Positions 1 through 9,051 are shown, counted from the first letter of the stretch. The stretch: DNA of 26,910 bases from Akkermansiaceae bacterium UBA5020 (GCA_002396885.1 DGXY01000112.1:1-26910), one strand, 5' to 3'. Notes: a model not told the origin generated them from the letters alone. Numbers and translations are program-made.

Positions 1-220
1 CCGAGGAGGCGTGCGGTGCGCATGGAGTTTGCGGGGATAAAGCGGGTAAACGTGAAGGAGTCGGAGCAGAGCTGCGGCGGAGGACTCCAAAGAAAATGAA
101 GCATTTTTTCGCACCTTCAACATATTTTTGTCCGTCCCTTAAATTGAAAAAGCGCGAAGGCAAGATCTGCGCACTGATTTGAACCGAAATTCCTCCCGAT
201 TTGCTGATCGATGAGCCCCG
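1..220. other. Edge region with no confident gene
   Basis: No gene can be supported here. Plus-strand frame 1 is open from the window edge to a TGA at 97-99, and frame 3 is open to about 180, but neither translation resembles a known family and there is no supporting start. A short perfect hairpin (AAAATG 93-98, loop AAG, CATTTT 102-107, followed by two T) overlaps the frame 1 stop and could be a weak terminator of a gene entering from the left. A minus-strand ATG at 23 could begin a gene that leaves the window. The segment 90-205 is clearly more AT-rich than the flanking genes, as expected of intergenic DNA. Confidence 0.3.
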
Positions 221-3061
221 TCACTGTGCCGGAGCCGGAGCTTCCGACGGGGCCTTCGGAATGATCGTCACGGAGACGCGGGTGTCTTCCTTGAGGAATT
301 CCTTTGCGAGGGCGTTGATCTCTTCCACGGTGATGTTCTTGTAATCGTCGACGAAGGAGCGCGACCAGTCGAGGCGCTGCGGATATTCCTGAGAGGATTC
401 GAGCACGCTGCTCATCCAGTAGCGGTTCGTGCGGCGCATCTCCTCGATCGAGACGACCTGCGGCTTTTTCGCCCGCTCCAATTCGTCTTCGGTGATGCTC
501 GTGCCTTTGGCGAGATCGGCGGCGATCGAGGCGATCACCTCGTTGACCTTTTTGGCTTGGGGCGGATCGACCGTGACCGAAGCGAAGAGGTAACCGTAGC
601 CCTTCCAGGTGTCGCTCGGAAGGTTGTGTGCGAAGGGACTGTAAGCGTCGCCGAGTTCCTCGCGGATCTTGATGCGGAGGCGGTCATCGAGGATGGCCGA
701 AAGCATGCCGAGACGGCGTGTCTTTTCGATTTCGAAGATGTCGGCGGTGGGCCAATGGGCCACCGCCATGCCCTTGGGGATCTCGGATTCGAAGAGGAAT
801 TCCTTCCGGCCGCCGGCGGGAAACTTCACGATGCGCTCCTTCTCGTAGGCGGGCTTCGTCGCAGCGCGCTCCGGCAGATTGCCGAAGGTCTGCGCGAGCA
901 GGGCGATCGTGGCGTCCTTGTCGAAATCGCCGACGACAGTGATCTCGCAGTAGCCTTTTTCGAGTTCGGGCCTCACCCACTCGCGGGCCTGCGAGGTCGT
1001 CAGAGCTTCGGCCTCGGCGCGCGAGGGATAACCGAAGCGACGGTCGCCTCCGTGGAGGAAGGCCGCCACCTTGTCTTGGGCGAAACCGCCGGGGGTGCGC
1101 TCGAGCTGTTGGTAGAGATAATCAAAGGCACGCTTGAACTCCGTCTCCGCCTCATCGCGGAAGCCGGGATTCGTGACGTAGGCACGCATCAGGGTGAGTT
1201 GGTCGGCGAGGGCCTCGGGCGTGGTCTGGCCCGAGATGGAGAAGGCATCGTCATCGACGCCGAAGTTCACGCTTACCGACTTGCCGGCGAAGAGCGCCTG
1301 GAGGTCATCATCGCTGTGGGCCTCAAGTCCGCCTTTGGTGAAAATGCTGCCGAGGAGGAAGGAGAGCCCCGGGCTCGGTTCGGTGAGGAGACCGCCGCCG
1401 ATACGGGCTTTCACATAGACGACAGCGTCCTCGAAATCGGTCACCTTGAGATTCACACGGACGTTGTTGGCGAAACGGAGCTGGGTCACGCCGAGGTCTT
1501 CGACCTCCTTGCGTTCGGCCACGGTGCCGGGCTCGGGGAGCTTCGCATAGGCGAACTCGCCGATCGCCTTCTCTTCGGGCGCGGTCACGGCGACGGCCTT
1601 GCTCTCATCGTAGGCGGACTGGATCGCTGCGACCGGTTCCTCGATTTTTGCGTTGCCCGAGACAAAGACTAGGGTCTCGTTCGCCCCCGCCCAGAGTTCG
1701 CGGAGGTGGTCGCGGCAGCTCTCCGCCGAGATTTTTTCGAGGGTGGCGACGACGCGCGGAAGATCGTCGGCCGGATTGGTGAAGATGCGGCGCGAACCGA
1801 GACGGTCGGCGAGGGCGTCGGCGAGCTCGCGCGACTGACGGGTCGCGGCCTGCTTCGCGGCGTCCTCATACATCACGCGGATGTTCGCCTTGGCTTCGGC
1901 CACCTCGGCCTCGTTGAATCCATGATCGAGGGAGCGGCGGAGCTCCTGTTCGATCAGGGCGAGGGCGGCCTTCCAGTTCTCCGGTTTGCAATCGGCATCA
2001 ACCGAGGCGTAGAGCGCGAAGCCGAGGTCGAAAAAATCGCCCGCCCGCATGCTCGCCGAGCTCACCGGGGAGTCGGGCTGTTTCGCGAGGCGCTCGAGAC
2101 GGCGATTGATCATCTGGCCCGCGATCATGAGGTGGAGGTCGTAGAGGCGGCGTTCGCTGTTGTCCGGCGGGTTGACGCGGGGCTTCAGCACTTCGATCGA
2201 GACCGAAGTCTCGCCGGCCTCCTCCTCGTGATGGTAGTGGGTCGCGAAGCCTCGCTTGCTCATTTCACCCATGGGGGGGGCGACCCTCTTTTCGCGGACC
2301 GGCATCTCGCCGAAATATTTTTTCACGATCGGCTCGACCTCGGCAACCTCGACATCGCCGACGACGATCACGGCCATGCGGTTGGGCGTGTACCAGTTTT
2401 CGTAGAACTCCACGAAACGCTCGCGCGGCGCGCCGGAGATCACCTCTTCGATGCCGATGGGCATGCGCTTTGAGATCCGCTGATCCGGGAAAGCAAAGCC
2501 GACCTGGTCGACGAAGGTGCGCCAATCGACCGAGTCGCGATCGCGTTTCTCGCTGAGGATGATGCCGCGTTCGTCCTGAATCTCATTGGGTCCGAGGAGC
2601 ATGCCATCGGCATAGTCGCGGAAGAGCTTCATGCCCTCGTCGATCATGGCCGTGTCGGACTTCGGCAACTCAAGCTTATAGACCGTTTCGTTGAAGGAGG
2701 TGTGCGCGTTGGTGTGATTGCCGAAGCCCATCCCGAGGCGTTGGAAATACTCGACCATCTCGCCGGCGGGGAAATTCTTCGTGCCGTTGAAGGCCATGTG
2801 CTCGAGGAAGTGCGCGAGCCCCTGCTGGTCGTCGTTTTCCATCAGCGAACCCGCATCGACGAAGAGGCGCATGCTCACACGATCGGGTGGTTCGGGATTC
2901 GGGAGGATGGCGTAGCGGAGCCCGTTTTCGAGGAGGCCCCACTTCACCGCCGGATCGACGGTGATATCGCTGTTTTCGTGCGGCAGCGGGATCGGGTCAG
3001 CGGCGTGGACGAGGGAGACGCCGGTGAGAAGGGTCAGGGCGGAGAGCAAACGCAGGGTCAT
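221..3061 (-). CDS. Exported M16-family zinc metallopeptidase (insulinase/pitrilysin type)
   Basis: A 946-residue peptidase expected to cleave peptides in the periplasm or outside the cell. The inverted zinc motif HFLEH is seen at residues 84-88 (ligands His84 and His88, catalytic Glu87), and the third ligand is probably Glu164 in an ERG motif 76 residues later, the usual M16 spacing. The length and two-half layout (catalytic M16 half, M16_C regions, a second inactive M16-like half) match the long single-chain M16 proteins such as PqqL-like peptidases. An N-terminal hydrophobic stretch ending in HAADP is a signal peptide. I chose the ATG at 3061; a TTG two codons upstream (3067) is an alternative. 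Neither has a clear Shine-Dalgarno. The C-terminus is Pro/Ala-rich. A run of eight G on the plus strand (2273-2280) lies inside the gene. It follows the beta-helix gene on the same strand after about 110 bases. Confidence 0.93.
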   Translation of the reverse strand: MTLRLLSALTLLTGVSLVHAADPIPLPHENSDITVDPAVKWGLLENGLRYAILPNPEPPDRVSMRLFVDAGSLMENDDQQGLAHFLEHMAFNGTKNFPAGEMVEYFQRLGMGFGNHTNAHTSFNETVYKLELPKSDTAMIDEGMKLFRDYADGMLLGPNEIQDERGIILSEKRDRDSVDWRTFVDQVGFAFPDQRISKRMPIGIEEVISGAPRERFVEFYENWYTPNRMAVIVVGDVEVAEVEPIVKKYFGEMPVREKRVAPPMGEMSKRGFATHYHHEEEAGETSVSIEVLKPRVNPPDNSERRLYDLHLMIAGQMINRRLERLAKQPDSPVSSASMRAGDFFDLGFALYASVDADCKPENWKAALALIEQELRRSLDHGFNEAEVAEAKANIRVMYEDAAKQAATRQSRELADALADRLGSRRIFTNPADDLPRVVATLEKISAESCRDHLRELWAGANETLVFVSGNAKIEEPVAAIQSAYDESKAVAVTAPEEKAIGEFAYAKLPEPGTVAERKEVEDLGVTQLRFANNVRVNLKVTDFEDAVVYVKARIGGGLLTEPSPGLSFLLGSIFTKGGLEAHSDDDLQALFAGKSVSVNFGVDDDAFSISGQTTPEALADQLTLMRAYVTNPGFRDEAETEFKRAFDYLYQQLERTPGGFAQDKVAAFLHGGDRRFGYPSRAEAEALTTSQAREWVRPELEKGYCEITVVGDFDKDATIALLAQTFGNLPERAATKPAYEKERIVKFPAGGRKEFLFESEIPKGMAVAHWPTADIFEIEKTRRLGMLSAILDDRLRIKIREELGDAYSPFAHNLPSDTWKGYGYLFASVTVDPPQAKKVNEVIASIAADLAKGTSITEDELERAKKPQVVSIEEMRRTNRYWMSSVLESSQEYPQRLDWSRSFVDDYKNITVEEINALAKEFLKEDTRVSVTIIPKAPSEAPAPAQ

Positions 3062-3092
3062 GGGCAAGGCTTGGGGGATGAGAAAATCGTCG

Positions 3093-3102
3093 GGAACGTT
3101 CC
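3093..3102. promoter_or_regulatory. Perfect palindrome GGAACGTTCC upstream of the M16 gene
   Basis: A 10-base perfect palindrome lies about 30 bases upstream of the M16 peptidase start, in the 110-base gap between the beta-helix stop and the M16 start. The same 10-mer recurs at 5115-5124. It could be an operator or part of a dispersed repeat; the sequence alone does not decide. Confidence 0.25.
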
Positions 3103-3171
3103 GTGATCCGGAAGGTTACGGCAAGGGCGGAATTGGGGGACGACGCGGCATGCGAAATCCGCCCCGTCGCT

Positions 3172-4731
3172 TCATCGTGGGCCGTAGACGGGTTGGGACT
3201 CTCCGTCATCGAATCCGACCGCGCGATGCACCTCCTTGAAATCGGGTGCTTCGTGGAGTTTCGCCGGATCCGCGGGAATGGGCACGGCCCCCTCCACCAT
3301 CCGCCCGTGGGCTTCGAAATCGGTGCCGGGCAATGCCGTGAAGGTCCACGTGCCGATCTTGCCCTCGAAGGGCAGCCCCATGACCACGTAGGTGTTGTGA
3401 TCGATGAGGCAATGATCGCCAAATCGCTGCACATCGACGGCACGGCCCCGGCCGGGCGAGTAGCCGCCGTAGGTGTCGCCGGCCGGCGGTTTGCCGCCAA
3501 TGAAGAGATTAAACTCGATGCGGGCATGGTCGAAGGGCTCGCCCGTGTAGATCCCGAGTCCGTCGCCGGCTTTGATGACCGTGTTATGGAGGATGACGTC
3601 GCCCTGGCTGAAGCGGTGCAGTTTGAAGGCCTCAAGGATGACGTTGAACATCACATTGCGCAGGAAGTAGTTCGGCCCGCCGAGGCCGGGTTGCGAGGAG
3701 ATGCCGACGAAGCAGTTCGTCAGCCGGTTGTGCATGATGCGGCAGTTGTGAAGGGCGAAATCGGCCTCGATGCCGTCGTCGAGACCGGCCCCGATATCGT
3801 TGTTGAGGATGTCGTTGCATTGCTGCGGCGCGGCCCCGTCGTCCTCCATGTGGGAGATGCAGTCGCGAAAGCCCTGGACGCGGTTGTGGCGGATGACATT
3901 ACCGCTGCCGGTGAACTGGATGCCCTCCCCCTCGTTGTCTCCATCCGCGCCCATGATTTCGGGCCGCCACTCGCGGATACCGGTGATGACGTTGTCCTCG
4001 ATACAGGCATTCATCATGCCTGGTTTGTAGGCTTTGATGCCGTAGGTCGCGCGGACCGTGCAGCGCCGCACCACGCAGTGCTCCGTCCCGTTCAGCCGCA
4101 CCGGCCCGTTCACGGTGACGCCTTCGAGGTAGACCCACTTCCGGTTCGTCAGACCGATCTCGCTGAAGACGGCTTTCCCGCTCGTGCTGCGATAGATGAT
4201 AGGCCTTCCCGGTTCGCCGTCGCGATTGAGAGTGACCGCGCCGTAATCGCCATCGGCGAGCAAAAGGACTTCGCCGGGCTTCACGGAGTTCAGATCCGCT
4301 TTTACACCGTTCCTGACGACGGCGTCCGCCGCGGCGACCGGTTCGGTTCGGGTGCTCGCTTTGACGGTGCGTGTCGTATCACCGCCATCGGGGTCGCGGA
4401 GCTTCAATTCGATCTCGTATTCAGTTCCGGACTCCAGATCGAAAACGCTGCCGCTCAGACGGTTCGTCCAGGTCGTGATGGTGGACGTGCCCCGGCTCGA
4501 TCCGGCGGGCACCCGGCGCAGCGGCATGCCATCTTGCCAGACGTTTGTGCCCTCTTTGCGATACTTCACCTCGCAGGTGGCATCGAGATCGTCATCGCCC
4601 TCGATCCGCCACTCTACCGCAAGGTTGGTGATCGTGGGAAAGGGCGTGGTCACTTCGCCGGGCGTGGTGGAGTCGGCGGCGGACAAACGTGAGGTCAGGA
4701 GAAGGAACAGCAGGAGACGCATGGGACTCAT
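3172..4731 (-). CDS. Secreted right-handed parallel beta-helix protein with N-terminal Fn3-like domain
   Basis: A 519-residue exported protein. A short signal peptide (about residues 1-19, Leu-rich, ending near LSAADS) is followed by an Fn3-like beta domain (about 30-125, with a V-x-Y-R-K strand and the phrase LESGTEYEIEL typical of Fn3). Residues about 135-480 form repeated short strands rich in Asn, Val and Ile (for example IRHNRVQGF, ILNNDIGAG, IMHNRLTN, ILHNTVIKAG), the pattern of a pectate-lyase-like or NosD-like beta-helix. Such proteins usually bind or cleave acidic polysaccharides; I cannot identify catalytic residues of a specific PL family, so the substrate is unknown. Start: ATG at 4731 or an in-frame ATG at 4722; both lack a good Shine-Dalgarno. 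Its start lies 27 bases from the end of a decayed gene on the same strand. Confidence 0.88.
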   Translation of the reverse strand: MSPMRLLLFLLLTSRLSAADSTTPGEVTTPFPTITNLAVEWRIEGDDDLDATCEVKYRKEGTNVWQDGMPLRRVPAGSSRGTSTITTWTNRLSGSVFDLESGTEYEIELKLRDPDGGDTTRTVKASTRTEPVAAADAVVRNGVKADLNSVKPGEVLLLADGDYGAVTLNRDGEPGRPIIYRSTSGKAVFSEIGLTNRKWVYLEGVTVNGPVRLNGTEHCVVRRCTVRATYGIKAYKPGMMNACIEDNVITGIREWRPEIMGADGDNEGEGIQFTGSGNVIRHNRVQGFRDCISHMEDDGAAPQQCNDILNNDIGAGLDDGIEADFALHNCRIMHNRLTNCFVGISSQPGLGGPNYFLRNVMFNVILEAFKLHRFSQGDVILHNTVIKAGDGLGIYTGEPFDHARIEFNLFIGGKPPAGDTYGGYSPGRGRAVDVQRFGDHCLIDHNTYVVMGLPFEGKIGTWTFTALPGTDFEAHGRMVEGAVPIPADPAKLHEAPDFKEVHRAVGFDDGESQPVYGPR

Positions 4732-4758
4732 CTTTTTGTGTCGTCATCGGCCCCATCT

Positions 4759-5201
4759 TCACGACCTGAAGATCCGGGCATCCGGCGGGAGGAATAGGGG
4801 ATCGCTTTCATCGGGATATTCGAAGCTCACCGGCACCCTCGGCAGGTCGCTATTCACGACGTAATCGGGAATGCCGCCGGGCGCAACTTTACAGAGGATC
4901 CCGAAGTCCTCGCGCGGGTGGGGGCCAGTTCTGATTTGTGGCCGCTCAGCGATGGCATTTCATCGGGGTGCGGAGGGAGAACAATCTCGGACATGCCGTT
5001 CTCCGTTTCCGCAAGCCTGATTGGATCAGGCAATCCGAATTTCTGCCAAGTCGCACTGACATCGAACTCCCTTCACTCCTGTGCCACAGCATTGAAGGTG
5101 ATCTCTTCCACATCGGAACGTTCCACCGATCTATCATTTTCATCGTTGAAGAGCTTCTTCTCGCCGAGAATTGATTTTTCGGGCTGAATATTTACCCGTT
5201 T
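4759..5201 (-). pseudogene. Decayed gene remnant with in-frame stop and a two-base frameshift
   Basis: This fills most of the 600-base gap between the beta-helix gene and the secretin. On the minus strand a hydrophilic, protein-like translation runs from about 5201, meets a TGA at 5075-5073, continues in the same frame through phrases such as LPDPIRLAETENG and EIVLPPHPDEMPSLSGHKS, then must shift by two bases at a CGCGCG run (4911-4916) to continue as TREDFGILCKVAPGG and end in LPPDARIFRS at a TGA (4761-4759). Removing one CG unit joins the frames smoothly. No ATG opens the remnant, so the 5' end also seems lost. I do not recognise the family. The base composition is less GC-rich than neighbours, which fits decay or a foreign origin. 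The rest of the gap, 5202-5337, shows nothing clear. A coding reading on the opposite strand (4938-5174) is less likely but not excluded. Confidence 0.42.
5115..5124. repeat. Second copy of palindrome GGAACGTTCC
   Basis: A perfect 10-base palindrome identical to the one at 3093-3102, here inside the decayed gene remnant. The flanks differ, so only the core is shared. Confidence 0.3.
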
Positions 5202-5355
5202 TCAGAATCATTCCGATTTCCGTAATCAAGGTGGCGGGTGAAACGCATTGAGGGTTGTGATCGACGGAGCGCTACGCTAGAAAGTCATCGCCATTGCAGA
5301 GATATTTGAATCGAAGAGCCGGTCGCGGGGTTTATCCGTGGCCGAAACACCAGAC

Positions 5356-7932
5356 ATGAACAGCCTGAATATCAGAGGGCTGCGGCGGAAAAGCGCTGCG
5401 GCGGGTTGGAGCGTCGCTCTTGCCCTCATTTGCCAATCCCTTTTGGCCGTTTCGCTGCGATCTCAGGACAACAACAACCCTCCGCAGGATCGTCCCCAGC
5501 AGTTGCAGCCGCTCCAGGCTCCATCCCAGCTCCAGGTCCCCGCGGGACCGGGTGCTCCGGGCGGCGGACCTGGCGGCGGACCCGGTGGCCCGGGATCGAA
5601 CATCGTCGGTGACCGTGTCAGCCTTCAATTTCCGCTAAATCCCGTCAACGACATCCTCAACATCTACGAGCGGCTCGTCAGTAAGCCGATCGTGAAGGAC
5701 AGCTCGATTTTCAACGGACCTCAAATCAGTCTCGTCACCCCCAGTGATGTCTCGAAAGATGAGGCGATTCGTCTCATCGAGGCAGCCTTGCTCGTTAACG
5801 GTTACGTCCTTGTCATCGAGCCTGAGAACGACAAGCAGGTCAAGGTCCTCCTCGGTGGCGCGCGTCAGGGAGGCGGGAGTCCTTCATTCAGTGAAGGCGT
5901 CGTCATCTACACCGATCCCGGCATGTTGCCCGAGGGCGAGTCGCTTGTCGGATTTTTCATGGAGCTGGACTACGTCGATCCCGAGGATGCCGCGACGATT
6001 TTCAGCAATCACGTCGTCCTCAATGAATTCGGACGCCTTACGCCGGTGACGAACCCGCGGGGGCTTCTCATCACCGAGACGAGTCCGATTGTGCGGCAGT
6101 TCATCCGGCTGAAGGCAATCATCGACCATCCGGTGGACGACGCCCCTCTCATCACCGAATTCGTCCAGCTGGAGTTTGCGGAGTCCAATGTCGTGGCCCA
6201 GATCATTCAGGCGGCGATGGATGCGCGGATGGAGGAGCGCCAGCGTCAGGGAGAACGCAACGGAACCGTCTCGGGATCGCGTTCCACCGCCCAGCCGCAA
6301 TCGGGCCAGCCGCAGCAGCAAGCACAAGCGAATCAATCGAACCCGCAGGGGCAGAGTGCCGCGAACCAGAACACCCGTTCCCGCAATGTCATGAATGGCA
6401 TCGGCACTGCGGACCAGCCCGCCGCCCAACTTATTCCGGACGATCGTCTTAATCGCGTCATGATCGTCGCTTCGCCGACTGACGCAGCCTACATCCTCGA
6501 GTTGATCCAGCAATTCGACCGCCCCCTCGACAGCCACCAGCCCGTTGAGCGGAAGCTGAAATATGTGAAGGCGAACGACATCCTCCCCGTCCTCGTCGAC
6601 GTGCTGCAGGATACCGGCACCGGTGAGACCATGCTGCCGGGCGGTCGGCAAATCCAGACCCGCCCCACTCCGGTGACCTCGTCGCAGCTCTCGACCCTCA
6701 CCGGGACCAACCAGAACCAGCAAAACAACCAGAACCGCAACCAGCAAGCCGGTTCCACCGTCGATGAAGTGGGCGGTCGCGAGGATCAGATCTCTTTTCC
6801 GCTCGACGACGTCGCGCCGATCTCCGTTCTCGTTGGCAAAACGAGGGTCATCGCCGACCGGCAATCAAACTCCATTATCGTTTCGGGCACGCGGGAGTCC
6901 GAGCAGATCGTGCTCGACATGATCGAACGGCTCGATCGCCGTCCCGTGCAGGTCTATCTCGCCACGGTCATCGGTGAACTAACCCTTTCCGACGACACCC
7001 AGGTCGGTGTCGATTTCATCCAGCGCTTTGCCAAATGGAACGGCACCAAACCCGGCAGTGGCGGCTTCACGAGCGGCAATCTCAACGGACCTAACAACAT
7101 CGTCCCGAACGGCAACATCTCGAACATGGCCAACATGATTACCTCGACGCCCTTCGGCCCCTCGAACGGGTTGAATTTCTACGGGCAGATCGGCGAGTCT
7201 CTCGATGTCATCGTCACCGCCCTCGAGGAGACGCAACGCTTCAAAGTGCTTTCACGGCCTGTCGTCTACACGCAGAATGGCAAGCGGGCGGAGATCACCT
7301 CGGGCCAAGAGGTGCCCTATCCCGAGACGGCCGTGACCGACACGGATAATCCGAACTCGGTCCGTTCCACGGTCGCCTACAAGGATGTCGTCCTCAAACT
7401 AGAGGTCCTTCCCACGATCAACGAGGACAATGAGGTGACCCTCGACATCGTCCAGATCAACGACCGTGTCGTGGGCCAGCAGCTCATCGATGCGAACGAG
7501 ATCCCCATCATTGGAAAGCAGGAACTGAACACGACCGTCTCCGTCGCGAACCGCTCCACCATCATTCTCGGTGGGCTCATCTCCGAGTCGAAGGATGTGC
7601 AGGATCAGGGCATTCCTTTTCTGAAGGACATCCCCGTGATCGGCTATGCCGCGAAGAATTCCAACGTCTCGAAAACGCGCTCCGAGCTGATGATTTTCAT
7701 CCAGCCCATCGTCGTGCGAAGCGACGAAGAGGCCACCTTTACCAGCTATGACGAGGATGTCCGCAGCGAGATCGGCGAGGACGCCGCCGCGACCTTCCCT
7801 GAGCCGGGTAATCCGACGATCATGCACCGCGCTGAAGAAGTCCGCGATGTCGAGGCCGAGGAGAATCCCCTGAAGCGTCTGGGCCAAAAACTCTTCGGCA
7901 AGCAAAAGGTGCCGCGAGAGCCCCTGCCGTGA
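5356..7932 (+). CDS. Secretin, GspD/PilQ superfamily outer-membrane channel
   Basis: An 858-residue protein that should form a multimeric outer-membrane pore for type II secretion or type IV pili. Visible layout: signal peptide (about 1-36); a Gly/Pro-rich linker (about 65-83); an N0-like domain (about 88-168); N1-type repeats (about 195-260, 267-391 and 399-530); and the secretin domain (about 531-787) with the conserved GIPFLKDIPVIG near residues 752-763 and the closing ELMIFIQPIVV strand. Two Gln/Asn-rich insertions interrupt the second and third N1-type repeats (about 302-342 and 449-467), giving a longer protein than the usual 650-700 residues. The C-terminal tail is acidic then basic. 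I chose ATG 5356; an in-frame GTG at 5338 would add six residues. No other secretion or pilus gene is in the window, so the system it serves is unknown. Confidence 0.92.
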   Translation: MNSLNIRGLRRKSAAAGWSVALALICQSLLAVSLRSQDNNNPPQDRPQQLQPLQAPSQLQVPAGPGAPGGGPGGGPGGPGSNIVGDRVSLQFPLNPVNDILNIYERLVSKPIVKDSSIFNGPQISLVTPSDVSKDEAIRLIEAALLVNGYVLVIEPENDKQVKVLLGGARQGGGSPSFSEGVVIYTDPGMLPEGESLVGFFMELDYVDPEDAATIFSNHVVLNEFGRLTPVTNPRGLLITETSPIVRQFIRLKAIIDHPVDDAPLITEFVQLEFAESNVVAQIIQAAMDARMEERQRQGERNGTVSGSRSTAQPQSGQPQQQAQANQSNPQGQSAANQNTRSRNVMNGIGTADQPAAQLIPDDRLNRVMIVASPTDAAYILELIQQFDRPLDSHQPVERKLKYVKANDILPVLVDVLQDTGTGETMLPGGRQIQTRPTPVTSSQLSTLTGTNQNQQNNQNRNQQAGSTVDEVGGREDQISFPLDDVAPISVLVGKTRVIADRQSNSIIVSGTRESEQIVLDMIERLDRRPVQVYLATVIGELTLSDDTQVGVDFIQRFAKWNGTKPGSGGFTSGNLNGPNNIVPNGNISNMANMITSTPFGPSNGLNFYGQIGESLDVIVTALEETQRFKVLSRPVVYTQNGKRAEITSGQEVPYPETAVTDTDNPNSVRSTVAYKDVVLKLEVLPTINEDNEVTLDIVQINDRVVGQQLIDANEIPIIGKQELNTTVSVANRSTIILGGLISESKDVQDQGIPFLKDIPVIGYAAKNSNVSKTRSELMIFIQPIVVRSDEEATFTSYDEDVRSEIGEDAAATFPEPGNPTIMHRAEEVRDVEAEENPLKRLGQKLFGKQKVPREPLP

Positions 7933-7954
7933 CGCCGACCGTCATGGCGGGCCG

Positions 7955-9007
7955 TTACCCGCGCAAATGCCGTGCGAACCAGTCGCGCGTTTTTTCCCAC
8001 ATCGCCGGAGAGAGGACGTGGCCGACGCCGGGTTCGATGAACGATCCGAATTGCTCCGGCACTCCGGCCACCGCGTAGGTCGCGGCGATGCGGGCGAGGC
8101 CGGCGCGGGCTTCCTCGATCGGGCTGCCGCCGTCGTTTTCGCCGAGATTCAGATGCAGGGCTCGCGGGACGGCAAGGGCGGCGATCTCGGGCGTGTCGCC
8201 ATACTGAAGCCAGCCGGGGACGAAATTCGGAAAGCAGTGCAGGATCCCTTGGCCGTGGATCGCGGCATAGGTCGGCAGGCAACAGTTGCCGACAAGGGCC
8301 TTCAAACGTGGCTCGAAGGGGCCAACGAGCCAGGTGTGGGTCGAGCCCATCGAGTGACCGTAGCAGCCGATCCGATCGGCCTTCACTTCGGGACGAGAGA
8401 CAAGGAAGTCGACCGCACGCCGCATGTCGAGGATGTTTTTCCAGGCCATGCATTTGCCCTGCACGAGGTAGCGGAGGAACTCGAATCGCTCGTAGTCCCC
8501 GTTTCTTTGGCGTTTGTCAGGATCCTGACGTTCCTCAAAACATTGTGCGTCGGGACAGAGGACGACGTAGCCTTCCTTCACGAGCGCGACGCCGGTATGC
8601 TGCGAGGGATCGCCCGCGAGACCGGCGGGCTCGCTTTTGCCGAGGTGCCATTCGCCGTTGTGCTGGTGCCAGACCGCGACGGCGGGGGCGGGATGCTCGG
8701 CATCGACACCTTCGGGGACGAGGAGCAGGGCGGGGATCGCCTCGATCACCCCATCTCCGAGGCCGCTGGGGGCTTCGTAGGTGATCGACTCGATCCGGTA
8801 ACCGTCCTTCTGGGTCGTTTCGCGCAGCTGCAGGCGCAACGGCCCTGCTTCAGGCCATGACCCACCGAGACATTGGAGAAGGCGGGAGCGGAGTTCGTCG
8901 GGAGTCATGGGCGAGGGGAGTGCGGAGGCTTCCTGCGGTGAGAGACCGGCAAAGGCCAGGCCCGCCGTGGTGTATTTGAGAAAGGTGCGTCGGTCGGGCT
9001 CGATCAT
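7955..9007 (-). CDS. Tat-exported alpha/beta hydrolase, acetyl-xylan-esterase/dienelactone-hydrolase-like
   Basis: A 350-residue hydrolase that probably cleaves an ester in the periplasm or outside the cell. The N-terminus has a twin-arginine signal (DRRTFLKY at 5-12, followed by a hydrophobic stretch ending near ASA). The nucleophile elbow GHSMG is at 217-221 (Ser219); the likely acid is Asp292 in GENDGG and the base is His330 in GVGHVLS, giving a complete triad. The fold with a long N-terminal cap resembles the Abhydrolase_7 and acetyl xylan esterase groups common in PVC bacteria. The substrate cannot be read from sequence. Start: ATG at 9007 places the Tat motif correctly; the reading frame continues open upstream to 9328 but that part is antisense to the peroxidase gene and is not used. 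The gene converges on the secretin (22 bases between stops) and diverges from the peroxidase. Confidence 0.9.
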   Translation of the reverse strand: MIEPDRRTFLKYTTAGLAFAGLSPQEASALPSPMTPDELRSRLLQCLGGSWPEAGPLRLQLRETTQKDGYRIESITYEAPSGLGDGVIEAIPALLLVPEGVDAEHPAPAVAVWHQHNGEWHLGKSEPAGLAGDPSQHTGVALVKEGYVVLCPDAQCFEERQDPDKRQRNGDYERFEFLRYLVQGKCMAWKNILDMRRAVDFLVSRPEVKADRIGCYGHSMGSTHTWLVGPFEPRLKALVGNCCLPTYAAIHGQGILHCFPNFVPGWLQYGDTPEIAALAVPRALHLNLGENDGGSPIEEARAGLARIAATYAVAGVPEQFGSFIEPGVGHVLSPAMWEKTRDWFARHLRG

Positions 9008-9051
9008 CGGAGGGACGCGCCATCCTATAGGCTCGCGAAAAATCCGGCAAG

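Noticed and set aside
557..1672. A 371-codon plus-strand open frame opposite the M16 peptidase
   Set aside because: Antisense shadow of the second M16 half; no recognisable domain.
3103..4692. A 529-codon plus-strand open frame opposite the beta-helix gene
   Set aside because: Composition (Asp, Val, Ala, Arg, His rich) and lack of any motif mark it as an antisense shadow; the minus strand has the signal peptide and beta-helix repeats.
4938..5174. A 78-codon plus-strand open frame in the gap before the secretin
   Set aside because: It reads plausibly but has no ribosome-binding site or family resemblance, and the minus-strand remnant explains more of the region, including its end. Not fully excluded.
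7947..7962. GCGGG/CCCGC hairpin between the convergent secretin and hydrolase genes
   Set aside because: Only five base pairs and no T run on either strand, so a terminator cannot be supported.
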